A DNA stretch of 47,555 nucleotides from a virus, in the IMG/VR virus record IMGVR_UViG_3300044730_001643, positions 1 to 47,555 of that record. The stretch is one strand, 5' to 3'. The notes beneath the pieces were generated by a model. The model was not told the origin of the DNA and made no database searches. It was given only the letters and a program-made list of their open reading frames with translations. This document shows positions 6,443 to 12,821 of this stretch, in pieces. A program made the position numbers and the translations under genes. Every line of letters starts with the position of its first letter. The first letter of the stretch is position 1.

Positions 6443-6643
6443 CCAAGGGCGACGGCCAACGAAATGCATAGAGATGCGATAGGGCCGCTCACGTTCAGGT
6501 ACGCCGACCCAGGCCCCGCCGCAATGGCCGCACCCGAAATATTCACGTCCCTTATGTGGCTCTGATTGTTCGCTGTACTGGTATTCATGCTCGCATACCG
6601 CTTCGCGAACTATCTGCTTGATTTCAGAGAATAAACGTTTCAC
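6437..6643 (-). CDS. small zinc-ribbon-like phage protein
   Basis: A 68-residue protein starting from a GTG at 6643 that overlaps the upstream stop (GTGA). It reads MKRLFSEIKQIVREAVCEHE, then FGCGHCGGAW. C17 with the later CGHC gives three to four candidate zinc ligands. A basic, aromatic C-terminus follows. It is probably a small zinc-binding protein; the partner is unknown. Confidence 0.65.
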   Translation of the reverse strand: MKRLFSEIKQIVREAVCEHEYQYSEQSEPHKGREYFGCGHCGGAWVGVPERERPYRISMHFVGRRPWL

Positions 6644-6807
6644 GATTCGTCCCCTGCATCTTGCGGTTCGTCGTAGATTTCTCCGTCTTCACCTTCGTAG
6701 AATCCTGTGTAAATGACAATCTGGCCTTCGTTATCTACTTCGTGGCTGAATTCATCAATTGCATCAAAGAGCAACTTCAGGCGTAGTTCTTTTTGTTTTT
6801 TACTCAT
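6640..6807 (-). CDS. 55-residue acidic phage protein
   Basis: A short frame from ATG at 6807 encoding MSKKQKELRLKLLFDAIDEF and ending EPQDAGDES: a basic helix followed by an acidic tail. It has a full repeat-family promoter 6 bases upstream and is coupled by GTGA to the next gene, so it is real despite its size. It is the most upstream minus-strand gene of the accessory block. Confidence 0.7.
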   Translation of the reverse strand: MSKKQKELRLKLLFDAIDEFSHEVDNEGQIVIYTGFYEGEDGEIYDEPQDAGDES

Positions 6808-6813
6808 AACTTC

Positions 6814-6842
6814 ATTTTATCGGTCATAATACCCAACCACAA
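6814..6842 (-). promoter_or_regulatory. leaderless promoter, repeat family copy 13
   Basis: -35 TTGTGG, 17-base spacer ending TATTATGACCGA, -10 TAAAAT, 6 bases to the ATG at 6807. Confidence 0.85.
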
Positions 6843-6905
6843 CCTGACATGGAGTCAAAGGGGAGGGCATTCGAATGCGCGCGTCAACTGGCCCCGCTCC
6901 TGTAC

Positions 6906-6923
6906 AACGCTGCACTCAGCGTT
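6906..6923. terminator. hairpin in the divergent intergenic region
   Basis: AACGCTG pairs with CAGCGTT around a CACT loop, seven perfect base pairs, midway between the minus genes (start 6807) and the plus genes (start 7024). No U-run on either side. The rest of 6843-7023 holds only TACGGTGG copy 4 and a candidate -35/-10 for the plus gene. Confidence 0.35.
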
Positions 6924-6980
6924 ATACCCAGTGACTGACGACACGAAATTTGCAGGTTGCAAATTGACGTGGCTATCCCC

Positions 6981-6996
6981 TACGGTGGTGGAAGAC
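6981..6996 (+). repeat. TACGGTGG site, copy 4
   Basis: TACGGTGGTGGAAGAC, 27 bases upstream of the ATG of the first plus-strand gene. TTGCAA lies 18 bases before TACGGT, so TACGGT could serve as a -10 box here. Confidence 0.65.
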
Positions 6997-7023
6997 AACT
7001 ACAACATATAGGGAGAAATAAAC

Positions 7024-7452
7024 ATGAAAGCAAAACAGTCGCCGATGATTGTCAACACGGCAAAAACAGATGGCATTATCACGCCAATCAAGTACGCGCG
7101 TACCAAAAATGGCAAGATTGACCTTGATGCCTACAAGGGGAAGAAAGGACAAATCAAGGAAAACAATTTGACGATTGATGTCAACATTGTTGATTCTCGA
7201 GTTCGTTACGGGCATCTCGACCTTCGCGTTACGCCAGTGTCTGGTGACGGAGAGGTCTGGGTAGAACGCAAGAACATTCTGATTCACAACGACCCAGCAA
7301 TGACGGTCAAAGAAAACAAAGTCGCCGCGCGCACATTCGTGTCAGACCACGACAACAACGGGGCAAAAGCCTTCTCGGCCATGAACGCAGATGAACTTCG
7401 CGCCTTGGTCACTGCCCTGGTTGAAAAGGAGCGAAAGACTCAGAAAGCCTGA
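7024..7452 (+). CDS. phage protein of unknown function
   Basis: A 142-residue basic protein, MKAKQSPMIVNTAKTDGIIT, with a beta-rich middle (NNLTIDVNIVDSRVRYGHLD) and a helical tail (NADELRALVTALVEKERKTQ). The ATG at 7024 has a clear GGGAG ribosome-binding site, unlike the leaderless genes around it. First gene of the plus-strand group. Not recognised. Confidence 0.75.
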   Translation: MKAKQSPMIVNTAKTDGIITPIKYARTKNGKIDLDAYKGKKGQIKENNLTIDVNIVDSRVRYGHLDLRVTPVSGDGEVWVERKNILIHNDPAMTVKENKVAARTFVSDHDNNGAKAFSAMNADELRALVTALVEKERKTQKA

Positions 7453-7628
7453 CCAGGTCTCAAGTCTTCACGAAGATAAACCACATCTTTTTCCCCTGGT
7501 TCTGGTGACGGAACTGGGGAATCTGGTGTGGTTTCTTCTTTTATTTCTGCTTTTACGGGTTCTTCAACTGGAACTCTTTGCAACTTTTGGTTGGAACCCA
7601 GGGCCCCGTGCGGCTTATCGTTAGACAT
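7440..7628 (-). CDS. small Pro/Glu-rich protein on the opposite strand
   Basis: A 62-residue frame, MSNDKPHGALGSNQKLQRVP, followed by a Pro/Glu-rich low-complexity stretch and LREDLRPGQAF. AAAGGA lies seven bases before the ATG, a good ribosome-binding site. Its end overlaps the end of the plus gene by 13 bases. It is probably disordered. It could be spurious. Confidence 0.45.
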   Translation of the reverse strand: MSNDKPHGALGSNQKLQRVPVEEPVKAEIKEETTPDSPVPSPEPGEKDVVYLREDLRPGQAF

Positions 7629-7648
7629 TTGTGCATCCTTTCACAATG

Positions 7649-7677
7649 TTGTTTCAATCCATTATGACCAATAGACT
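7649..7677 (+). promoter_or_regulatory. leaderless promoter, repeat family copy 14
   Basis: On the plus strand: -35 TTGTTT, 17-base spacer ending CATTATGACCAA, -10 TAGACT, 7 bases to the ATG at 7685. Confidence 0.8.
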
Positions 7678-7684
7678 TATGGAC

Positions 7685-8122
7685 ATGCTAAATCTAACAG
7701 ATAATTTTATTGACACCATGGACACCGACGCACGACGCATCCCAGATGTTGAGCGTGGCCTTTACGTATTACAAACGTGGCAGAAGTCTGGGGCCAATGG
7801 CTCACCAATGTCTTGGCTGAGGGACTACATGATACGCCCAGAAGGTGTTGCATGGCTCAGTCAATACATCATTCCCAAACTTGGCGTTGTTGTCATTGAG
7901 GAAGAAAAGACCGAGAAGCGCAAGGATAAGTACGCGCGTTTGGAAAAGTTTGCGCTGGACAACCTCTACAAAGAATTCACCACGCAACAACTCGTTGATG
8001 AGTCGGGGCTCGGCGCCCAGACTGTAACCAAGTGGGCAAAGACCACTGGTTATTTCAGGGGCATTGGCAAGGGCAAGTGGGAAGCCCGAAATCCAAAGGA
8101 TGACCGCAAGTACGATTCGTAA
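7685..8122 (+). CDS. helix-turn-helix DNA-binding protein
   Basis: A 145-residue protein. Near the C-terminus FTTQQLVDESGLGAQTVTKW is a typical helix-turn-helix, followed by basic residues, so sequence-specific DNA binding is likely. The start at 7685 is preferred to 7679 because it keeps the 7-base distance from the -10 box. It has its own repeat-family promoter and lies next to the ATPase gene with another, so it is a candidate regulator of that family. Inference only. Confidence 0.7.
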   Translation: MLNLTDNFIDTMDTDARRIPDVERGLYVLQTWQKSGANGSPMSWLRDYMIRPEGVAWLSQYIIPKLGVVVIEEEKTEKRKDKYARLEKFALDNLYKEFTTQQLVDESGLGAQTVTKWAKTTGYFRGIGKGKWEARNPKDDRKYDS

Positions 8123-8124
8123 GG

Positions 8125-8153
8125 TTGTGATTATCCATTATGACCGATAGACT
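8125..8153 (+). promoter_or_regulatory. leaderless promoter, repeat family copy 15
   Basis: On the plus strand: -35 TTGTGA, 17-base spacer ending CATTATGACCGA, -10 TAGACT, 7 bases to the ATG at 8161. Confidence 0.85.
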
Positions 8154-8160
8154 AGTCGGC

Positions 8161-8886
8161 ATGACAAACACACACACAACCACACAACTCCCTGAGTGCT
8201 GGCAAGCACTTGAGGACGTACTCAACAATGGCATTGACCGTGTAATTCTTTTCGGTCCCCCAGGGACTGGCAAGACCTACGCAGGCATGAACTTTGGACA
8301 AGTAGACAACGGCTCGTTCCGTATAACCTGCACCGAAGACATGACCAACCTCAACGTAGACGGTGCATTCCTACCCTCCAGCGACGGCAAGTCGTTCAGG
8401 TGGTACGAAGGCTCGGCGCTGAAGGCTTGGAAATCTGGCGGTCGACTCGTCGTGGACGAGATTGACAAGGCTGGGTCGGATGTTTATGCCACCCTACTCA
8501 ATTTCCTTGACACGCCTGATTCGGCATCTTGGGAACATCCAGACACTGGAGAAATCGTGCGTCCTACGTCAGGTTTCTCTGCCGTCATGACAACCAACAT
8601 TGAGGACATGGCTGAATTGCCAGAAGCATTGGCTGACCGATTCCCTGTTCGGATTCGCATCAACCAACCACACCCCAATGCACTGCGCCGTCTCTCACGA
8701 GACCTGCGTCAGGTTGCGGTTCAAATGGCCGACGCTGGTTCGCAACGAATCTCACTGCGAACGTTTATGGCGTTTGACAGTATGCGTAAAGCGCTGGGCG
8801 ATGAAAAAGCAGCGAACATCATCTTTGCGCATCGTGCAGAAGGAATCTTGGACGCAATCCGTGTCAATTCAGTGGAGACTGCGTGA
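8161..8886 (+). CDS. MoxR/CobS-type AAA+ ATPase
   Basis: A 241-residue AAA+ ATPase. Walker A is GPPGTGKT at about residues 32-39, Walker B is RLVVDEID at about 95-102, a sensor-1 TTN follows and DRF supplies a likely arginine finger. Length and motifs fit the MoxR/CobS group found in many phages beside a VWA protein. In characterised MoxR-VWA pairs the ATPase remodels a target bound by the VWA partner. The next gene starts inside its stop (GTGA), so the two are coupled. The cobalamin name of the relatives does not imply B12 synthesis here. Confidence 0.88.
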   Translation: MTNTHTTTQLPECWQALEDVLNNGIDRVILFGPPGTGKTYAGMNFGQVDNGSFRITCTEDMTNLNVDGAFLPSSDGKSFRWYEGSALKAWKSGGRLVVDEIDKAGSDVYATLLNFLDTPDSASWEHPDTGEIVRPTSGFSAVMTTNIEDMAELPEALADRFPVRIRINQPHPNALRRLSRDLRQVAVQMADAGSQRISLRTFMAFDSMRKALGDEKAANIIFAHRAEGILDAIRVNSVETA

Positions 8887-10433
8887 ACACCAAGACAAAG
8901 AAGCACCCAGAACCAAACATCATCATTCGGCGTGACCGACCAATTGGTAGGTGGACTGCCGAAGAGTGCGCTCCGAAACGTGGCGTTGCAAAGACGGACC
9001 TAATTGGGCGCCGTCTTTATGCGCCAGTTGGTGACACGCCACTTGAGCGTGTCGTTCGTGCGCACGAATTGATGCATGCCAAAATCACTCCTGCGGAAGA
9101 CTTGGACAAGTGGCTTGCTCGCAAGGTTGCCACATTTGAGGCTATTCAGGCTGTTGAGGAAGTCCGTGTCAACTACGGAATTCAAAAGGCTGGCTTCAAT
9201 CTTGATGACCTGACTGACGGCAACGAAGATGCTGACGGCGAGTACTCGGCAATCAACGGCGAATGGCGTAGTGCGGTATTGTTTGCCGTTGCTACTGCAG
9301 GAACTTCTGGGGGCAAGCGCTTCTTGGTAGGCGTTCGTCGGCACAATAAACAGTGGGCTGATGCTCTCCAGAAGATTCAAAAGCACATTTGGAAGCACAT
9401 TCAGGGCGCTGACACTGGTCGCATTGGTCGCAAGAGTGTTGCGAAAGAATCGCCGTTCTCAACTGAGAGATGCAGTGCGAATGGGCTTTACCCACACGGA
9501 TTCTCGTGGACCGAACGTTGGGCTGAGTACGTTGACCGATTGGCTGAAATCCCACCGAAAACAAAGACCGCTCCCTCAAAGAAAAACAAGGGTTCTGCCG
9601 TTGATGAATCGCAAGAGGGTGACAGCCAAGACGGAAAGGGTGACAGCCAAGACGGAAATGATGAAGAGGAAACAAAATCAATCGCCAACAAAGGCTCTGA
9701 ATCCTACGAAGAGACGTTGCGTGACCTGCGTCCACTGCGCCAAGAGCGTGGAGGAGACAAGTGGTCTAATCTCTCTTGGGGCAAGGTTCCGTTGACTGCG
9801 GTATCAAAAGGAAGGCTCGGCAAGAGTCGTGTTGCAATGGCGTACGGTCGCAATCCTCGTCGCATCGGTCGGCTCTACACTGACCCACAGCGCCGTGTAT
9901 TTGACCACGAGCGTCGTGCCAAGGGTGGAATCGTGCTAATTGACGGCTCTGGCTCTATGTCACTGACACGCAACAACGTTCTTGACATCCTCAAGGTTGC
10001 CCCAGGGGCAACTGTCGCAATCTATTCGGACATGGACGAGGGAAAGGGAGTCGTGCCAAACATCCACATCATCGCAAAAGACGGCAAGTGTGTTGAAGAA
10101 AAGAACATGCCAGAATTCGGTCGTGGGAACGGCGTTGACCTACCTGCACTTGAATGGGCGATTGAACAACGCAAGAAGAAAGAACCTGTCGTTTGGGTGA
10201 CTGACGGCGGTGTGTGCGTTGCAAATTCAGGCTATAGCGAATTACTTGCCAAGGCTTGCATCTCAACTGCAAAGAAGCACAACGTCATCTGCGTGGACCA
10301 CGTCAATGACGCAATCACACAATTGCAGGCGCTCAATGCAGGCAGAACTGTCAGGGCGAAGTACCCACACTACTTCTCACAAACGATTCGCAGTCTTGGT
10401 GGAATGGATACCGAACAGGAGGTGAAAGCGTGA
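8883..10433 (+). CDS. zincin-like and VWA domain protein (CobT-like)
   Basis: A 516-residue partner of the ATPase. The N-terminal part carries a zincin motif, HELMH at residues 61-65, with a downstream EE(92-93)VR segment that could give the third metal ligand. The middle (about 225-280) is a disordered acidic linker with a GDSQDG repeat. The C-terminal VWA domain has the MIDAS motif DGSGS at 354-358 and VTDGG near 440. The layout matches the DUF2201/VWA-like metallopeptidases. GTG start by GTGA overlap. It may be a protease or metal-dependent chaperone controlled by the MoxR ATPase. Confidence 0.85.
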   Translation: MNTKTKKHPEPNIIIRRDRPIGRWTAEECAPKRGVAKTDLIGRRLYAPVGDTPLERVVRAHELMHAKITPAEDLDKWLARKVATFEAIQAVEEVRVNYGIQKAGFNLDDLTDGNEDADGEYSAINGEWRSAVLFAVATAGTSGGKRFLVGVRRHNKQWADALQKIQKHIWKHIQGADTGRIGRKSVAKESPFSTERCSANGLYPHGFSWTERWAEYVDRLAEIPPKTKTAPSKKNKGSAVDESQEGDSQDGKGDSQDGNDEEETKSIANKGSESYEETLRDLRPLRQERGGDKWSNLSWGKVPLTAVSKGRLGKSRVAMAYGRNPRRIGRLYTDPQRRVFDHERRAKGGIVLIDGSGSMSLTRNNVLDILKVAPGATVAIYSDMDEGKGVVPNIHIIAKDGKCVEEKNMPEFGRGNGVDLPALEWAIEQRKKKEPVVWVTDGGVCVANSGYSELLAKACISTAKKHNVICVDHVNDAITQLQALNAGRTVRAKYPHYFSQTIRSLGGMDTEQEVKA

Positions 10434-10594
10434 AAAAGAAGCGCTACCTCATCAACGTCTGGTATTCAGACTGGGTTGAGGCTGAAAGTGAGGAAGACGC
10501 CAAGAACATCATGGCCGACCGCGTGATTAGTGGGGAAATCAAGACTCGCGAATGGACATACGAGAACAATGAAGAGGATGACGTCGTAGAATGA
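10430..10594 (+). CDS. small DpnD/PcfM-like protein
   Basis: A 54-residue protein from GTG at 10430, overlapping the upstream stop (GTGA) with a strong AGGAGG 7 bases before. MKKKRYLINVWYSDWVEAES and the acidic helix EEDAKNIMADR closely match 2986-3213. Third gene of the ATPase-VWA operon. Role unknown. Confidence 0.7.
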   Translation: MKKKRYLINVWYSDWVEAESEEDAKNIMADRVISGEIKTREWTYENNEEDDVVE

Positions 10595-10639
10595 CGCTCC
10601 CATCCGCTGGCCGATTGCATCGGTTGTGTGTTGGCCAAC

Positions 10640-10691
10640 GGGTGGCGGCGGGGCGTCCCTGGTCCAAAAAACTTTTGGGAACCAGGGGCGC
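10640..10691 (+). ncRNA. structured element A: GGGTGGCGGCGG plus a long hairpin
   Basis: GGGTGGCGGCGG at 10640 is followed by a hairpin of 16 base pairs: GCG(10653-55)/CGC(10689-91), CCCTGGT/ACCAGGG and CCAAAA/TTTTGG, with loop AAC and small bulges. There is no U-run. A related element lies at 12184-12234. It may end the ATPase operon transcript or be a separate RNA. Confidence 0.45.
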
Positions 10692-10714
10692 TTTCGCCCG
10701 CACTTCAAATCCTC

Positions 10715-10730
10715 TACGGTGGCGGAAGAC
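10715..10730 (+). repeat. TACGGTGG site, copy 5
   Basis: TACGGTGGCGGAAGAC, one base from the stop (TAG at 10732) of a possible minus-strand gene, the same arrangement as copies 1 and 2. Confidence 0.65.
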
Positions 10731-10731
10731 C

Positions 10732-10974
10732 CTATGGTCTAAGAAACGCTCTGTCCCATACTCTGCAGAACAGAGCAAGGCCAACCATCCCAGTACACTG
10801 AACCCAGGTAAATCTAAATGAAATTACATCAGCCTGCTGCAGCGTACGGGTTAGAAACCAGAGAAAGAACGAATACAGCAGAGTTGAAAAGGCTAGATTC
10901 AGCAGCCCATCGGCCAGGCGCGCCAGGCCGCTCTTCACCTCTGAGTCTGGCCCATCAAGTTCTGGATGCAACAT
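10732..10974 (-). CDS. possible small two-segment membrane protein
   Basis: An 80-residue frame, MLHPELDGPDSEVKSGLARL, with a hydrophobic segment (LLNLAFSTLLYSFFLWFL) and a weaker second one (TGMVGLALFC). It starts 8 bases after the stop of the HA-domain gene, with AAGG six bases before the ATG, so an operon is plausible. A 7-bp hairpin (10748-10776) lies in its last codons. The frame could also be chance. Confidence 0.45.
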   Translation of the reverse strand: MLHPELDGPDSEVKSGLARLADGLLNLAFSTLLYSFFLWFLTRTLQQADVISFRFTWVQCTGMVGLALFCRVWDRAFLRP

Positions 10975-10982
10975 GTAATGCC

Positions 10983-11360
10983 TTAAGCCAACTGCTGATT
11001 CTTTTTAACTATTTGATGCACGCGCTGCCGAGAAAGTTCGAACTCATCCGCAATAAAGCGAAGAGATTTTCCGCCGCGATGCAAATCCAAAATTCTCGAG
11101 TTTCTGTCTTGGTTCGTCTGAGGTCCTGGACGCAGCGGGCCCCATTGCCAATCGCGAATTTGTTCAAGAATTTGAATCTTGTCTACGGGAAGTTGACCCT
11201 TGCGGCGACGCTGCCGAAGATATCCAACCCAAGAACCAAGCGGCAGCGGGGCGCCATCGACGTGCTCCACGTGGGCCGCGGGAACTCGGCAATGTCCTTC
11301 GCGCGCGACGAAGTTATTGAGTGCTGTAACAGTGAGGTTGAAACGCGTGATGTTGTCCAT
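10983..11360 (-). CDS. helicase-associated domain plus HTH protein
   Basis: A 125-residue protein from the ATG at 11360 (MDNITRFNLT); an in-frame start at 11435 also exists. Residues about 10-70 match the helicase-associated (HA) domain: LNNFVAREGHCRVP, then GSWVGYLRQRRRKGQL and IRDWQW. The C-terminal 40 residues are a region-4-like helix-turn-helix (SRILDLHRGGKSLRFIADEF, then SRQRVHQIVK). Both parts should bind DNA and no helicase motor is present. A TTGAAA with TTATAC 18 bases on lies upstream. It is a candidate regulator or origin-binding protein. Confidence 0.75.
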   Translation of the reverse strand: MDNITRFNLTVTALNNFVAREGHCRVPAAHVEHVDGAPLPLGSWVGYLRQRRRKGQLPVDKIQILEQIRDWQWGPLRPGPQTNQDRNSRILDLHRGGKSLRFIADEFELSRQRVHQIVKKNQQLA

Positions 11361-11450
11361 GCACGAGACATTAACACAGACAATCCGTATAACAAGTAGT
11401 TTTTGCACTTTTTCAAAAAAATTATTTGCTGTCATCTATTGACAATCCAT

Positions 11451-11466
11451 TACGGTGGTGGAAAGC
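11451..11466 (+). repeat. TACGGTGG site, copy 6
   Basis: TACGGTGGTGGAAAGC in a divergent intergenic region, 26 bases before the plus-strand ATG at 11493. A TTGACA lies at 11439-11444. Confidence 0.65.
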
Positions 11467-11492
11467 AAACAGTTGGGCTGTATGATTTGCGG

Positions 11493-11876
11493 ATGCACGA
11501 AGTTCCACCAGAAAAACTAGACACATTCATCAGCGAAATACTCGAGGAACTTGGCGGCGACGCGCCCACCGAACAAAACAATAGAGTCCTTGCCGCGTGC
11601 AAGGATGTAACAACCGATAACTACTTAATACTTATGGCCGTTCCCGCATCAGCATTATCTGATGGAACGGGGCCCGAGGTATACAGAACTTCAAACGAAA
11701 AGAAATTTCTTGCCGCGTTTAATGAAGAAGAATTATTTATTAAAGCAGAGCAAATACTAGAAGAAAATCCAAACTCAACAGACGAAGAAAAAAACGAGTT
11801 GATTGCTGAGTATTTGGCGGGCTTCATGCCCGCATTGTTTGAGCGAGCAGCAGAACTTCCAGAACTTACGTTCTAG
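11493..11876 (+). CDS. acidic helical phage protein
   Basis: A 127-residue acidic protein, MHEVPPEKLDTFISEILEEL, predicted mostly helical, with repeated Glu-rich segments (NEEELFIKAEQILEENPNST). The ATG at 11493 is chosen because TATGAT, a near-consensus -10 box, ends 6 bases before it, as in the leaderless genes; no ribosome-binding site is present. Not recognised. Confidence 0.65.
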   Translation: MHEVPPEKLDTFISEILEELGGDAPTEQNNRVLAACKDVTTDNYLILMAVPASALSDGTGPEVYRTSNEKKFLAAFNEEELFIKAEQILEENPNSTDEEKNELIAEYLAGFMPALFERAAELPELTF

Positions 11877-12044
11877 AGAAGGTGGGGCCGCCGCCCAAAG
11901 AACCCAACCACCGAAGAAACACACCTTCGGACGACGACCCCGTGCGGGCAACCTGAGGAGGAAAGGGGGAACAACCCCAGTCCCGCAGTCATTGAAAGTA
12001 CCACAGGGCCATATTGCGTCATTGTAACTTTTTCAAAATTTTTC

Positions 12045-12060
12045 AAAAGGTGGTGGAAAC
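12045..12060 (+). repeat. TACGGTGG site, copy 7 (divergent)
   Basis: AAAAGGTGGTGGAAAC keeps the GGTGGTGGAAA core but lacks TAC. It follows two CTTTTTCAAAA-like AT-rich stretches. Confidence 0.5.
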
Positions 12061-12088
12061 GTCCAGGGCCTGTGCTAGGGTGAGCCCC

Positions 12089-12131
12089 GTTCCGCGTTTC
12101 GCGTCTCCTCCCTGGGGCAGGGGCGCGGAAC
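12089..12131 (+). ncRNA. two-stem structured element
   Basis: GTTCCGCG (12089-12096) pairs perfectly with CGCGGAAC (12124-12131). Inside it, CCCTG (12110-12114) pairs with CAGGG (12118-12122) around GGG. It has no coding potential and no tRNA features. Confidence 0.4.
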
Positions 12132-12183
12132 AATACATACTTCTGCGCAGGAAGACCAACCATCAAAAACAACGCCCAAAACT

Positions 12184-12234
12184 GGGTGGCGGCGGAGCCT
12201 TGCCAAAAATCAAAAGTTTTTGAGAAAAGGTTCC
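12184..12234 (+). ncRNA. structured element B, related to element A
   Basis: GGGTGGCGGCGG, then an 8-bp outer stem (GGAGCCTT with AAGGTTCC, one G-U) and an inner stem CAAAAA/TTTTTG. The order of parts matches element A at 10640-10691 although the stem sequences differ, which suggests conserved structure. No U-run. Confidence 0.45.
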
Positions 12235-12320
12235 CCCGAACCCCCTCCAAAGTTTAAGTTACAGAAACGTAAAGAAAGTTATCAACCTTAACGTTCTTTG
12301 CTTCTCGCTTTTCTATGGGC

Positions 12321-12336
12321 TACGGTGGTGGAAAGC
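12321..12336 (+). repeat. TACGGTGG site, copy 8
   Basis: TACGGTGGTGGAAAGC, 54 bases before the ATG at 12391. TTGCTT lies 17 bases upstream of TACGGT. Confidence 0.65.
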
Positions 12337-12390
12337 AACTTGCTCGAGGTTGTTGAAAATACAGAAAGGGTGTATTCTTTGACTCGAATT

Positions 12391-12744
12391 ATGTCTGAAC
12401 CCATTTTCCGAATGACAAAGGCTGAGAAGGCGGAAAAGGCAATCAGCGACCGAAAAAAGGAAGAGACTGTCGCGGCGCAGGAAATTGACGACGTATTCAA
12501 CCATTGGGTTAACGTCCACAAGTCGACATCAAAGCGCAAGCCCATGCTAGATGCGCGGCGCCGCAGATTATTGGCTATTGCCATTTACGATTATGGAGTG
12601 GATGACTGCAAGGCAGCAATAGACGGATGCGCCAATAGTCATTTCCACATGGGACAGAACAAGCAGGGAAAGGTATACAACTCCTTGGAGTTGATATTCA
12701 GGTCTCCTGGCCACATCGAGCGATTCATTGGATACAACGAATGA
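12391..12744 (+). CDS. primosome/replisome-organiser-like protein
   Basis: A 117-residue protein, MSEPIFRMTKAEKAEKAISD. The C-terminal half (ARRRRLLAIAIYDYGVDDC, then a block ending YNSLELIFRSPGHIERFIGY) resembles the C-terminal region of phage replisome organisers and DnaD/DnaT-like loaders, which contact single-stranded DNA and the helicase. A charged coiled-coil N-terminus replaces the usual HTH. The start at 12391 is the first ATG after the promoter region. Its stop overlaps a small membrane peptide gene (ATGA). The assignment rests on pattern only. Confidence 0.6.
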   Translation: MSEPIFRMTKAEKAEKAISDRKKEETVAAQEIDDVFNHWVNVHKSTSKRKPMLDARRRRLLAIAIYDYGVDDCKAAIDGCANSHFHMGQNKQGKVYNSLELIFRSPGHIERFIGYNE

Positions 12745-12821
12745 ACATCGGGGCTTGGGTTGTTCTCATATCGGTGGTGTATGTCTTGACTGTTGCTGTC
12801 TGTGGGAGAAGCCGTGACTGA
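12741..12821 (+). CDS. 26-residue single-pass membrane peptide
   Basis: ATG at 12741 overlaps the previous stop (ATGA). The peptide MNIGAWVVLISVVYVLTVAV ends CGRSRD, a classic hydrophobic segment with a basic C-terminal end. The stop lies eight bases inside the next gene. Overlap at both ends in a tight operon argues for translation. Confidence 0.5.
   Translation: MNIGAWVVLISVVYVLTVAVCGRSRD

Larger units (their letters stand above)
11877..12390. other. structured non-coding region next to replication genes
   Basis: 514 bases without a convincing gene, on either strand. It holds several inverted repeats (CCGAAG/CTTCGG at 11911-11930, GGGG/CCCC at 11965-11978, a two-stem structure at 12089-12131, element B at 12184-12234), a run of AT-rich sequence (12028-12048) and TACGGTGG copies 7 and 8. 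It directly precedes a primosome-like and a helicase-loader-like gene, so a replication origin or an untranslated RNA is possible. No proof of either. Confidence 0.5.

Noticed and set aside
6981-7016. TACGGT as a simple -10 box for all eight sites
   Set aside because: A -35-like sequence fits at 6981 and 12321 but not at the other copies, and four copies would drive transcription against the local genes.
8161-10433. Cobalamin (CobS/CobT cobaltochelatase) function
   Set aside because: The resemblance is to the AAA+/VWA architecture only. No other cobalamin gene is present and phage members of this group are not known to make B12.
10818-11399. Plus-strand 193-residue frame
   Set aside because: It covers the HA-domain/HTH gene, which has a clear family match on the minus strand. 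The plus frame has no recognisable content.
12061-12131. tRNA or tmRNA in the structured region
   Set aside because: No acceptor stem closing the element, no T-arm GTTCRA sequence and no anticodon arm. I saw no convincing tRNA anywhere in the window.
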